From positions 1 to 17,255 of the forward strand of contig CAMJQX010000008.1 in NCBI GenBank assembly GCA_946408145.1: DNA of 17,255 nucleotides, in the 5' to 3' direction. The position numbers and the translations under genes are program-made. The notes beneath the pieces were generated by a model. It was not told where the DNA came from. It did not search any database and saw only the letters and a program-made list of their open reading frames with translations. Numbering within the stretch: the first letter of the stretch is position 1; each line of letters begins with the position of its first letter. Of the stretch, positions 7,916 through 14,534 are shown piece by piece. This DNA comes from an uncultured Clostridia bacterium. Its GTDB lineage: Bacteria; Bacillota_A; Clostridia; Oscillospirales; Oscillospiraceae.

Positions 7916-7936
7916 GTTTTGAGTTTTGAGTTTTGA
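7916..7936 (+). repeat. Three tandem copies of a 7-bp unit before luxS
   Basis: GTTTTGA is repeated exactly three times (7916-7922, 7923-7929, 7930-7936), and the last copy runs into the luxS SD GAGGAG (7935-7940). It fills the otherwise short gap after the GH36 stop. Its AT-rich make-up contrasts with the surrounding GC-rich coding DNA. Copy-number change would alter the unstructured leader upstream of the SD, not the SD-to-ATG spacing. Confidence 0.85.
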
Positions 7937-7946
7937 GGAGTTTCGT

Positions 7947-8408
7947 ATGAAGACCATCGCAAGCTTTACCGTGGACCATGACAGGCTCGAAAAGGGCATG
8001 TACGTCTCCCGCATCGACGGGGACGCGGTGACCTATGACGTGCGCATGAAGAAGCCCAACGCGGGCGACTATCTCAGCGACGGGGCCATGCATACCTTTG
8101 AACACCTGTTTGCCACATACGCCCGCAACAGCCAGTGGGCGGACAGCGTTCTCTACGTGGGGCCGATGGGCTGCCGCACGGGCTTTTACCTGCTGCTGCG
8201 CGACAGCGTCTCCCGCTCCGACGCCCTGCGGCTCGTGCAGGAATGCTTTGCCTTCATCAAGGACTTCGAGGGGAAGATCCCCGGCTCGGAGCGCAAAGAG
8301 TGCGGCAACTATCTGGATCACGACCTGCCCGGCGCCCGAGCCGTGGCGGAGGACATGTGCCGCGTGCTGGCGGACTGGACGGCGGAACGGATGGATTACG
8401 AATCATGA
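7947..8408 (+). CDS. luxS: S-ribosylhomocysteine lyase (AI-2 synthase)
   Basis: This 153-residue protein is full length for LuxS. The metal site is visible as HTFEH (His49, Glu52, His53) plus Cys119 in ECGNY, and the catalytic cysteine is Cys76 in GPMGCRTGFY. LuxS cleaves S-ribosylhomocysteine to homocysteine and 4,5-dihydroxy-2,3-pentanedione, the precursor of the AI-2 signal, as part of the activated methyl cycle. The ATG at 7947 has SD GAGGAG six bases upstream; an in-frame TTG at 7926 lies inside the tandem repeat and is unlikely. The stop overlaps the sortase start (ATGA). No Pfs (MTA/SAH nucleosidase) gene is adjacent. Its position behind two glycosidases is unusual and may tie AI-2 output to sugar supply. 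Confidence 0.97.
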   Translation: MKTIASFTVDHDRLEKGMYVSRIDGDAVTYDVRMKKPNAGDYLSDGAMHTFEHLFATYARNSQWADSVLYVGPMGCRTGFYLLLRDSVSRSDALRLVQECFAFIKDFEGKIPGSERKECGNYLDHDLPGARAVAEDMCRVLADWTAERMDYES

Positions 8409-9211
8409 GAAGAAAGATACCCGCGGCCTGGGGGATCATGTTCTGCGTGATCGCGCTGGGGCTGCTTCTGTGGGGGCGCATCATGGACGCGCGGACCATG
8501 GCGGCCGATGCCTCCCGGATGGCAGAGGAGACGGAGAGCGAATCGACGCCTGAGCCTACCCCGGAGCCGACGCCCGAACCAACTCCGACGCCCACGCCGA
8601 TCCCCTACGTCTCCCCTATCGATTTTGCCTCGCTGCAGAAGCAGAACGGCGACGTCTACGCCTGGCTGTGGATCCCGGACACCACGGTGGACTACCCGGT
8701 GCTGCAGCGCGCGGGGGACGACGAATACTATCTCAACCGGAATCTCGACGAAAGCGAGGGTCTGCCCGGCTGCGTCTTCAGCTTCAGCGGCGTGGCGAAG
8801 GACTTCTCCCGCTTCAACACCATCCTCTACGCCCACAACATGGCCGACGGCACCATGTTCGGCGCGCTGCGCTATTTTGCGGACGAGGACTTCTTCAATG
8901 CCCACCGGGAGATCGTGATCTACACCCCCGCGGCGGAATACCACTACCGCGTCTTTGCGACGACCGTCTTCCCGGACATTCTGATCGACGCCTTCTATGA
9001 CGAGACCGTGATGCAGGACCGCATCGACTACCTGCAGAGCGTCGTCAACAGCACGGCCCCCGGCACCGTCGTGCCCGGCGACACCGAGATCGCGCTGGAG
9101 GACCACATCCTCACGCTAAGCACCTGCGTGGACGAGGCGCCGGAGGCCCGGCGGCTCGTGCTGGGCCTGCTGACGGAGGTCATCGACGAGGGAAGCGAGG
9201 CCGCGCCATGA
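8405..9211 (+). CDS. Class B sortase
   Basis: This 268-residue protein has an N-terminal membrane helix (about 8-24), then a Pro/Thr/Glu-rich linker with repeated TPEP units (48-67), then the sortase beta-barrel. The catalytic residues are His144 in YAHNM, Cys241 in TLSTC and Arg249 or Arg250 downstream. The order and spacing fit class B sortases (SrtB), which cut a sorting signal on secreted proteins and attach them to the peptidoglycan cross-bridge or assemble pilin-like polymers. It acts on the outer face of the membrane. Its ATG overlaps the luxS stop (ATGA), and its own stop overlaps the next gene, so the three are translationally coupled. No sorting-signal substrate is encoded nearby, so this looks like an orphan or housekeeping sortase. 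Confidence 0.92.
   Translation: MRRKIPAAWGIMFCVIALGLLLWGRIMDARTMAADASRMAEETESESTPEPTPEPTPEPTPTPTPIPYVSPIDFASLQKQNGDVYAWLWIPDTTVDYPVLQRAGDDEYYLNRNLDESEGLPGCVFSFSGVAKDFSRFNTILYAHNMADGTMFGALRYFADEDFFNAHREIVIYTPAAEYHYRVFATTVFPDILIDAFYDETVMQDRIDYLQSVVNSTAPGTVVPGDTEIALEDHILTLSTCVDEAPEARRLVLGLLTEVIDEGSEAAP
8547..8604 (+). repeat. Degenerate 12-bp coding repeat (TPEP linker of the sortase)
   Basis: Repeats of a four-codon unit (Thr-Pro-Glu-Pro, drifting to Thr-Pro-Thr-Pro) encode the stalk between the membrane helix and the catalytic domain. The copies differ at third positions, so the repeat is old or held by selection on the protein. The number of copies sets how far the enzyme stands from the membrane. 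Confidence 0.8.
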
Positions 9212-10416
9212 GCTGTTTCAAGGCTGCCGACATCCTCCTTCCCCGTGAGGAGCTGCTGGAGAAGTGGGCGGTGATCGCCTGCGACCAGTTTTCCTCCGAG
9301 CCGGCGTATTGGGATGAGACCGCGCGCATCGTCGGCGGCGCCCCCTCCGCCCTGCGGCTGATCCTGCCGGAGGCCGCGCTGGAGAGCGCCGGGGCGGAAC
9401 GGATCGGCGCGATCCACCGCCGCATGGAGGAATATCTGCGGGACGGCGTCTTCCGCGAATACAAAAACGCCTTCGTCTATGTCGAGCGCACGCTCCGCGA
9501 CGGCAGCGTGCGGCAGGGCGTGATCGGCATGCTCGATCTGGAGGCCTACGACTACCGCGCCGACGCGAAGACGCCCGTGCGCGCGACGGAGGAGACCGTG
9601 ACCGAGCGCATCCCGCCCCGGATGCAGATCCGCGCCGGCGCCGCGCTGGAGCTGCCGCACGTGCTGCTGCTGTGCGACGACGCGGAGGATCTGCTCATCG
9701 GCCTGCTCTCGCGCCAGAAGGCCGCCTTCCCGAAGCTCTACGATTTCGAGCTGATGCAGGGCGGCGGGCACGTCGCCGGCTGGCTCGTGGAGGGCGTCGT
9801 GGCCCGCAAGCTGCGCGAGCGGCTGGAGGTCTACGCCGCCGGACGCGAGCTGCAGTTCGCCGTGGGCGACGGCAACCACTCGCTGGCCACGGCAAAGGCC
9901 TGCTGGGAAGCGCTCAAAAGCGAAGGCCCGGGCGAGGATCTTTCCGATCATCCGGCGCGCTTCGCGCTGGTGGAGCTGGAGAACCTGCGCAGCCCCGCCC
10001 AGCGCTGGGAGGCCATTCACAGGCTCGTCACCGGCTGCGGTGCGAAGGCGCTGATCGAAGCCGTCCGGCGGGAGCTGGACGACGGCGAGGGCGCGCCGGT
10101 CGTCTGCCTGTGCCCCAATACGGAGCTGACGATCCGCGTCCGCGGGCTGGACGGACGCCCGCCGGTCGCGAGACTCCAGGCTCTGCTGGACGCCTGGCTG
10201 CGCAAGCACCCCGGAAGCATCGACTATATCCACGGGGAAGAGGCCCTGCGCAGCCTCGCCGCGCGGGAGGATGCCGCGGGCTTCCTGCTGCCCGCCCCGG
10301 ACAAGGGGGCGCTGTTCCCCGGCCTCGCCGCGGGCGGCGTGCTGCCGCGCAAGACCTTCTCCATGGGCAGCGCCCGCGAGAAGCGCTATTATCTGGAAGC
10401 AAGGAAAATTCGATAA
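9208..10416 (+). CDS. DUF1015 family protein
   Basis: This 402-residue soluble protein matches the DUF1015 family in length and features. It has an N-terminal stretch DILLPREELLEKW with CDQFSSE nearby (26-31), and the family's most recognisable motif, a [DG]-G-x-H element here as VGDGNHSLATA (219-229, with Asp221 and His224). The family's function is not established. DUF1015 genes are often found near serine biosynthesis genes in other Firmicutes, which would fit amino-acid metabolism; that is a recollection of context, not evidence from this window. Here it starts inside the sortase stop codon (ATGA) and is followed 32 bases later by cyuA, whose relatives include the serine dehydratase alpha domain. 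There is no signal peptide or membrane segment. Confidence 0.85.
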   Translation: MSCFKAADILLPREELLEKWAVIACDQFSSEPAYWDETARIVGGAPSALRLILPEAALESAGAERIGAIHRRMEEYLRDGVFREYKNAFVYVERTLRDGSVRQGVIGMLDLEAYDYRADAKTPVRATEETVTERIPPRMQIRAGAALELPHVLLLCDDAEDLLIGLLSRQKAAFPKLYDFELMQGGGHVAGWLVEGVVARKLRERLEVYAAGRELQFAVGDGNHSLATAKACWEALKSEGPGEDLSDHPARFALVELENLRSPAQRWEAIHRLVTGCGAKALIEAVRRELDDGEGAPVVCLCPNTELTIRVRGLDGRPPVARLQALLDAWLRKHPGSIDYIHGEEALRSLAAREDAAGFLLPAPDKGALFPGLAAGGVLPRKTFSMGSAREKRYYLEARKIR

Positions 10417-10448
10417 ATCTGCCAAAGCCAAAGAGGGGGAAGTCAAAG

Positions 10449-11729
10449 ATGGATCAAAAGCTGCTGGAAACCTATCTGGACATCCTGCGGGAAGAGCTGG
10501 TGCCCGCGATGGGCTGTACCGAGCCCATCGCCATCGCCTACGCCGCAGCCCTGGCCCGCGACACGCTGGGCGCCATGCCGGAGCGCACGGTGCTCACCGT
10601 CAGCGGGAACATCGTCAAGAACGTCAAAAGCGTGGTCGTGCCCAACACGGGCGGGCGCAAGGGCATGCGCTGCGCGGTGGCCGCCGGGCTCTGCTTCGGC
10701 AAGGCCGAAAAGGAGCTTGAGGTCATCGCCGAGGCCTCCGAGGAGGATCTGAAGGCCATGGACGCCTGGCTGCAGACCGCGGACATTGCCATCCGCGAGG
10801 CCGAGTCCGAGCTGCCCTTCGATCTCGCGGTGACGCTGCTCCGCGGCAGTGAGAGCGCCTACGTGCACATCGTCTCCCACCACACGAATGTCGTCTGCAT
10901 CCGCAGGAATGACAAGGTCCTGCTGGAGAAGCCCTGGTCGGACAAGAGCGACGAGATCCCCGAAAACCGCTCGACCCTGAACGTGGAGGATATCGTCCGC
11001 TTTGCCGACTGCGTGGATGTGGAGCTCCTTCGCCCCATCCTGCAGCCGCAGATCGAATGCAACATGGCCATCGCCGAGATCGGCCTCAAGGGCGGCTACG
11101 GCGCGGAGATCGGCAAGATCCTGCTGCGCTCCTACGGCAACAGCGTGCACAACCGTGCCAAGGCCTGGGCCGCCGCCGGCTCCGACGCGCGGATGGACGG
11201 CTGCGAAATGCCGGTGGTCATCAACTCCGGCAGCGGCAATCAGGGTCTGACCACCTCGGTGCCCGTGATCATCTACGGGCGCGAGATGGGCGTCTCGGAG
11301 GGGACGATGCTGCGCGCGCTGGCCGTCTCCAATCTGGTGACGATCCATCTCAAGACCGGCATCGGCAGCCTCTCGGCATACTGCGGCGCGACCTCCGCGG
11401 GCGCGGGCGCCGGCGCGGGCGTCTGCTACCTCTACGGCGGCCGCTATCAGGAGATCGCCCATACCATCGTCAACGCCCTCGCCATCAACTCCGGCATGAT
11501 CTGCGACGGGGCCAAGGCCAGCTGCGCGGCGAAGATCGCCTCCGCGGTCGAGGCCGGCATGCTCGGCATGCGCATGTACATGCACGACAGCCAGTTCTAC
11601 GGCGGCGACGGCATCGTCGTCCAGGGCGTGGAGAACACCATCCGCGCCGTCAGCACCATCGCGCGCGACGGCATGCGCGGCACGGACAAAGAGGTCATCC
11701 GCCTCATGATGGGCAACGACAGGAAATAA
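10449..11729 (+). CDS. cyuA: L-cysteine desulfidase / UPF0597 (serine dehydratase alpha-like)
   Basis: This 426-residue protein is full length for the UPF0597 (YhaM/CyuA) family, related to the iron-sulfur L-serine dehydratase alpha chain. Candidate [4Fe-4S] and active-site cysteines sit in the expected motifs: Cys23 in MGCTEP, Cys312 in AYCGAT, Cys326 in GVCYLYGG, and Cys352 and Cys359 in MICDGAKASC. The likely reaction is L-cysteine to pyruvate, sulfide and ammonia in the cytoplasm under anaerobic conditions. Closely related substrates such as serine cannot be excluded from sequence alone. A strong SD (GAGGGGGAA) precedes the ATG. It is the last gene of the operon, directly before a strong terminator. 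Together with LuxS, which yields homocysteine, it gives the operon a sulfur-amino-acid flavour. Confidence 0.88.
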   Translation: MDQKLLETYLDILREELVPAMGCTEPIAIAYAAALARDTLGAMPERTVLTVSGNIVKNVKSVVVPNTGGRKGMRCAVAAGLCFGKAEKELEVIAEASEEDLKAMDAWLQTADIAIREAESELPFDLAVTLLRGSESAYVHIVSHHTNVVCIRRNDKVLLEKPWSDKSDEIPENRSTLNVEDIVRFADCVDVELLRPILQPQIECNMAIAEIGLKGGYGAEIGKILLRSYGNSVHNRAKAWAAAGSDARMDGCEMPVVINSGSGNQGLTTSVPVIIYGREMGVSEGTMLRALAVSNLVTIHLKTGIGSLSAYCGATSAGAGAGAGVCYLYGGRYQEIAHTIVNALAINSGMICDGAKASCAAKIASAVEAGMLGMRMYMHDSQFYGGDGIVVQGVENTIRAVSTIARDGMRGTDKEVIRLMMGNDRK

Positions 11730-11740
11730 AGACGGACAGC

Positions 11741-11789
11741 AAAAGCGCCGGCCGGATCGAAAAACGATCCGGCCGGCGCTTTTTTATTA
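11741..11789. terminator. Strong bidirectional Rho-independent terminator
   Basis: A perfect 19-bp stem (11741-11759 with 11765-11783, core GCGCCGGCCGGATCG) closes an A5 loop. On the plus strand it ends in TTTTTT-ATTAT. On the minus strand the stem itself ends in TTTT. It separates cyuA from the convergent hydrolase gene and can stop both operons. Confidence 0.92.
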
Positions 11790-11801
11790 TATCACCTTAT
11801 A

Positions 11802-12602
11802 TCACCCCAGCAGGGCCAGGATCGCGTCGGCTGTCTGCGTCTGCTGCTCGTCGGCGGAGATGCACGCCGCGCCGTCGCCGCGCTGTGGGCCGTATGCGCC
11901 GAACTGCGCGTGGTTTCCGCCCTCGACGATCAGCTCCCGCGCATCCGCCGGCCAGAAGGCGCGCCCGGCCTCATACTGTTCGCGGTTGAGGCAGCCGTCC
12001 TCGCTGCCGTATACCGACAGCAGCCGCAGGGACTCCGGCAGAGGCCCGGAGGGATAGGCGGCCAGCAGCACCAGGGCGTCGAAGTCGTCGGGCCGCGCGG
12101 ACACATAATTCGCGGCGACCGCGCCGCCCAGCGAGTGCCCCGCCAGCAGCCAGACGTCGTAATCGTTCACGTCCCGGATGGCGCCGGCCGCTTCCATGTC
12201 CAGCACCGCCATGCGCAGCGGCATGTCTGCCAGAAAGCAGTCGAGCCCGCCGGCGGCAAGCTTCCGCATCAGCGGGGCGTAGGCCTCCGTCTCCACCTTC
12301 GCGCCGGGATAAAAGATCAGCGCGGCGTCTGTGCCGGGGCCGTCGAAAAAGAGGCCCTTGTCGATCCCGGAGACGGAGACGGCCGTGTCGGACGCAAGCG
12401 AGGCTTCGGCCTCGGGCCCGGCGTGATAGTAGATTGAGAGGAAGACAACGCCCGCCGTGCCCACCAGCAGCAGGCCGACGACGGCCGAGAGCAGAAGCTT
12501 TCCGCGAAGCCCGCGTTTCCCGCGCAGCAGCGGAAAGACGATGAGCGCGCCGAGCGCCATGCACAGCAGGAGCGCCGCCAGACAGAGAAGGTAGTATTTC
12601 AA
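11802..12602 (-). CDS. Membrane-anchored alpha/beta hydrolase
   Basis: This 266-residue protein has two N-terminal membrane helices (about 3-25 and 35-57) and an extracytoplasmic alpha/beta-hydrolase domain. The nucleophile elbow is GHSLGG (Ser157), the acid is probably Asp202 in YGSEDG, and the catalytic His is His231 in GGNHAQFG, in the correct order. The pattern resembles the alpha/beta hydrolase family 5 group, whose substrates range over esters and acyl chains; no substrate can be named. The start is a TTG at 12602 (MKYYL), supported by GTGAGG seven bases upstream, which overlaps the stop of the preceding amidotransferase gene. No in-frame ATG exists at a sensible place. It is the last gene of the three-gene minus-strand operon. 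Confidence 0.82.
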   Translation of the reverse strand: MKYYLLCLAALLLCMALGALIVFPLLRGKRGLRGKLLLSAVVGLLLVGTAGVVFLSIYYHAGPEAEASLASDTAVSVSGIDKGLFFDGPGTDAALIFYPGAKVETEAYAPLMRKLAAGGLDCFLADMPLRMAVLDMEAAGAIRDVNDYDVWLLAGHSLGGAVAANYVSARPDDFDALVLLAAYPSGPLPESLRLLSVYGSEDGCLNREQYEAGRAFWPADARELIVEGGNHAQFGAYGPQRGDGAACISADEQQTQTADAILALLG

Positions 12603-12611
12603 AGCAAAACC

Positions 12612-13229
12612 TCACAGCAAACGGGATTTCTCAATATCCGCGAGCCAGCGCGCGATCAGCCGCCAGCCGTCGGTCGGCTCGCGCAGGCGCTCCGGGTGCC
12701 ACTGCACGCCGAGGATCGGCAGCGCCTCGTGCCGGATGGCCTCGACCACCCCGTCCGGGGCCCACTGCACCGCGCGGAAGCCCTCGCCCAGGCGGTCCAC
12801 GGCCTGATGGTGCCAGCTGTTGACGATGAAGGATTCGCCGTAGAGCCCGGTCAGCACGGGATCGGCGCAGCGCGAGGGGTGGAGCCGATCCTTTTCGTCG
12901 ATCGGGCCATGGTCGGGGATATCCTGATGGAGCGTGCCGCCGAAAGCCACATTCAGCAGCTGGCAGCCGCGGCAGACGCCGAGCACGGGCAGCCGCCGCG
13001 CGAGCGCTTCCCGCAGCAGGCCGAACTCCAGCTCGTCCCGCTCGCGGTCGATATCGGTAGAACCGCGGTTCTCCTGCCCGTAGCGGGCGGGGTCGATGTC
13101 TCCCCCGCCGGGCAGCAGCAGCGCGCCGCAGCCGCTCAGATCGCCGTATCGTATCTCCGCTCCGGCGTTCCGCAGGGCCTCCGCGTAGCGTGTGTTTTTT
13201 TCGCTTGTCAGACAAATCGTCGGTCCCAT
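12612..13229 (-). CDS. Class I glutamine amidotransferase / gamma-glutamyl-GABA hydrolase-like (peptidase C26, PuuD type)
   Basis: This 205-residue protein is a single glutaminase-type domain. The triad is visible: Cys86 in GVCRGCQ, and His178 and Glu180 in GVQWHPE. The segment LLPGGGDIDPARYG (38-51) is characteristic of the PuuD/gamma-glutamyl hydrolase branch. Relatives cleave gamma-glutamyl bonds, for example gamma-glutamyl-GABA in putrescine degradation, but no other Puu genes are present, so the substrate is open. It is slightly shorter than E. coli PuuD (about 250 residues) at the N-terminus. The ATG is preceded by AGGAGGAAGAC. It starts about ten bases after the Card1-like gene ends and its stop overlaps the next SD, giving tight operon packing. 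Confidence 0.88.
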   Translation of the reverse strand: MGPTICLTSEKNTRYAEALRNAGAEIRYGDLSGCGALLLPGGGDIDPARYGQENRGSTDIDRERDELEFGLLREALARRLPVLGVCRGCQLLNVAFGGTLHQDIPDHGPIDEKDRLHPSRCADPVLTGLYGESFIVNSWHHQAVDRLGEGFRAVQWAPDGVVEAIRHEALPILGVQWHPERLREPTDGWRLIARWLADIEKSRLL

Positions 13230-13239
13230 GTCTTCCTCC

Positions 13240-14409
13240 TTACTTCATGCAGGCCAGCAGGCGGCTCCGCAGCCGGTCCGGCGCCAGATCGTTCAGGTCG
13301 ATGACGCGGATGTTCAGCTCATCCGCGCGGCTGCGCATACGGGCGTTGCCGCGTTCGGCCGTGACGATCGCCGCCTTTGCCATCTGCCCGCCGAAGCGGT
13401 CGCGCAGGACGGCCAGCTCGTTGAGCGCCTCAGTCTTCACGTCGCAGGTCTTGCAGCTGATGAAGAGCGGCACCACCCCGCGGCTGCACATGACGTCCAG
13501 CTCGTTGCTGACGGCGTTGCCCTTCGACTCGCCCTCCCAGTCGACGATCACGCTGGTGCGCACATCGTCGAAGATGCCGGTGTCCAGGCAGGCCTTGTAG
13601 ACATAGGTCTCGAGGACGCTGCCCACATCCCGCAGCCAGGCGCGGATCTGCGCGTCGCGGAAGCGGAAATGCACCCGCTCCGCCTCAAAGCGCAGCCCGG
13701 AGAGGAAGCCGATGCCCTCCAGCTCCCGCAGGGCCTCCTCCGGCGCCTCGATGCGCGAGCCGCGCTCGCCCTTGACGACGAGGGGGCCGGAGACCTCGAG
13801 CGAATACGTGCCGTCCGGGCTGCCGGGCGAGACGCGCTGGAGGTAGGTGACGATCTTCGTCCAGTCCCGCCGGTTGTCCAGATAGACCCGGAAGAAGGGG
13901 TCGAAGTCCTTCATATAGCGGGAGAGGACGGCGTTGTCCACACGGCCCTCACGCACCGAGCCGCCGGCCATGCGGAAGAAATCCTCGACCCGGTAGCGCA
14001 GATCGCAGGGGCGCCCGGCCGCAAAATCCGCGTTCTTGATGTTGAAAAAGCAGTTCTTTTTCCGGCTGTAGGTGAAGACGGGTGTCTCGCTCCCGGTGCT
14101 GAGCATGCCCGCGGCGAAGAGCGCGGCGTCGGTGCCGCCGCTGATGTCGATCGCGCAGTCCGGATAGCGCTCGAGGATGCTGCGCAGCAGCGTGAGGATG
14201 GCGGCCGCGTCATAGATGTCCGCCTTGAAAAAGATCAGCTCCGTCTTTTGTCCGCGCCAGCTGAAATAGGCGCGCATCTTCTTCTGCAGCGTCTGATCCC
14301 GCGCGGCGCTCTCCGGGCAGATGTAGACCACCCGCTGCGGGCGGAAGATCTCCGCGGCCAGCACGTTCTCCAGCGGCCGCTCGTCAAAGAGTTCGATCAG
14401 TGTTTCCAT
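13240..14409 (-). CDS. Card1/Can2-like CARF-nuclease (DUF1887 family)
   Basis: This 389-residue protein resembles the DUF1887 family (Card1, Can2, VC1899). The N-terminal part has a Rossmann-like CARF domain: VVYICPES (27-34), then DISGGTDAALFAAG (88-101), equivalent to the NxTGGTK ligand-binding motif. A middle region (about 145-255) probably holds the winged-helix linker. The C-terminal part is a PD-(D/E)xK-like nuclease with GSVLETYVY (263-271), NELDV (302-306) and FISCKT (316-321, Lys320). In CRISPR type III systems such proteins bind cyclic tetra-adenylate and cut DNA and/or RNA. No cas gene or repeat array is visible here. The ATG at 14409 follows GAGGGG and lies about 31 nt after the predicted transcription start, so an upstream in-frame ATG (14475, inside the -35) is excluded. 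The role is inferred. Confidence 0.78.
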   Translation of the reverse strand: METLIELFDERPLENVLAAEIFRPQRVVYICPESAARDQTLQKKMRAYFSWRGQKTELIFFKADIYDAAAILTLLRSILERYPDCAIDISGGTDAALFAAGMLSTGSETPVFTYSRKKNCFFNIKNADFAAGRPCDLRYRVEDFFRMAGGSVREGRVDNAVLSRYMKDFDPFFRVYLDNRRDWTKIVTYLQRVSPGSPDGTYSLEVSGPLVVKGERGSRIEAPEEALRELEGIGFLSGLRFEAERVHFRFRDAQIRAWLRDVGSVLETYVYKACLDTGIFDDVRTSVIVDWEGESKGNAVSNELDVMCSRGVVPLFISCKTCDVKTEALNELAVLRDRFGGQMAKAAIVTAERGNARMRSRADELNIRVIDLNDLAPDRLRSRLLACMK

Positions 14410-14446
14410 AAGCGAGCCCCTCGTGTTCTGTCTGTATCTGTTCTCT

Positions 14447-14475
14447 ATTGTAGCGTCCTTCGCGGCAAAATGCAA
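14447..14475 (-). promoter_or_regulatory. Promoter of the Card1-like/amidotransferase/hydrolase operon
   Basis: On the minus strand TTGCAT (14475-14470) and TACAAT (14452-14447) are separated by exactly 17 bp. The predicted start is near 14440, giving a leader of about 31 nt to the ATG at 14409. It lies just after the upp terminator, so this operon is independently transcribed. No operator-like repeat was seen. Confidence 0.7.
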
Positions 14476-14482
14476 TCCGTCC

Positions 14483-14516
14483 GTGAAAAGGCTCCGGCGG
14501 GAGAGCCCGCCGGAGC
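14483..14516 (-). terminator. Rho-independent terminator after upp
   Basis: GCTCCGGCGGG (14491-14501) and CCCGCCGGAGC (14506-14516) form an 11-bp stem with a 4-base loop. On the minus strand it is followed by CTTTTCAC. It lies about 20 nt after the upp stop codon. Confidence 0.75.
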
Positions 14517-14534
14517 ACGGAAAAGCAGCGCTGT

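Noticed and set aside
3816..8321. A 1501-codon open frame on the minus strand opposite the two glycosidases and luxS.
   Set aside because: It is an artefact of GC-rich codon bias. The plus strand holds clear GH2, GH36 and LuxS proteins with catalytic motifs, while this frame has low-complexity Ala/Val/Arg/His-rich composition and no recognisable domain.
8135..8404. A possible N-terminal extension of the sortase overlapping luxS.
   Set aside because: It is an out-of-frame reading of luxS. The ATG at 8405 gives a basic N-terminus plus membrane helix typical of sortases.
8547..8604. A short repeated DNA tract that could be mistaken for a CRISPR-like or minisatellite array.
   Set aside because: It is in frame and encodes the TPEP linker of the sortase. 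There are no unique spacers. No CRISPR array was found anywhere, which matters for the Card1-like gene.
9672..10448. A possible long N-terminal extension of the cysteine desulfidase over the DUF1015 gene.
   Set aside because: The extension is Arg/Ala/Gly-rich out-of-frame DUF1015 sequence. The ATG at 10449 has an excellent SD and gives the normal family length.
14410..14475. A 22-residue N-terminal extension of the Card1-like protein starting at 14475.
   Set aside because: That ATG lies within the -35 of the predicted promoter and has no SD. The ATG at 14409 has GAGGGG upstream and begins at the CARF domain.
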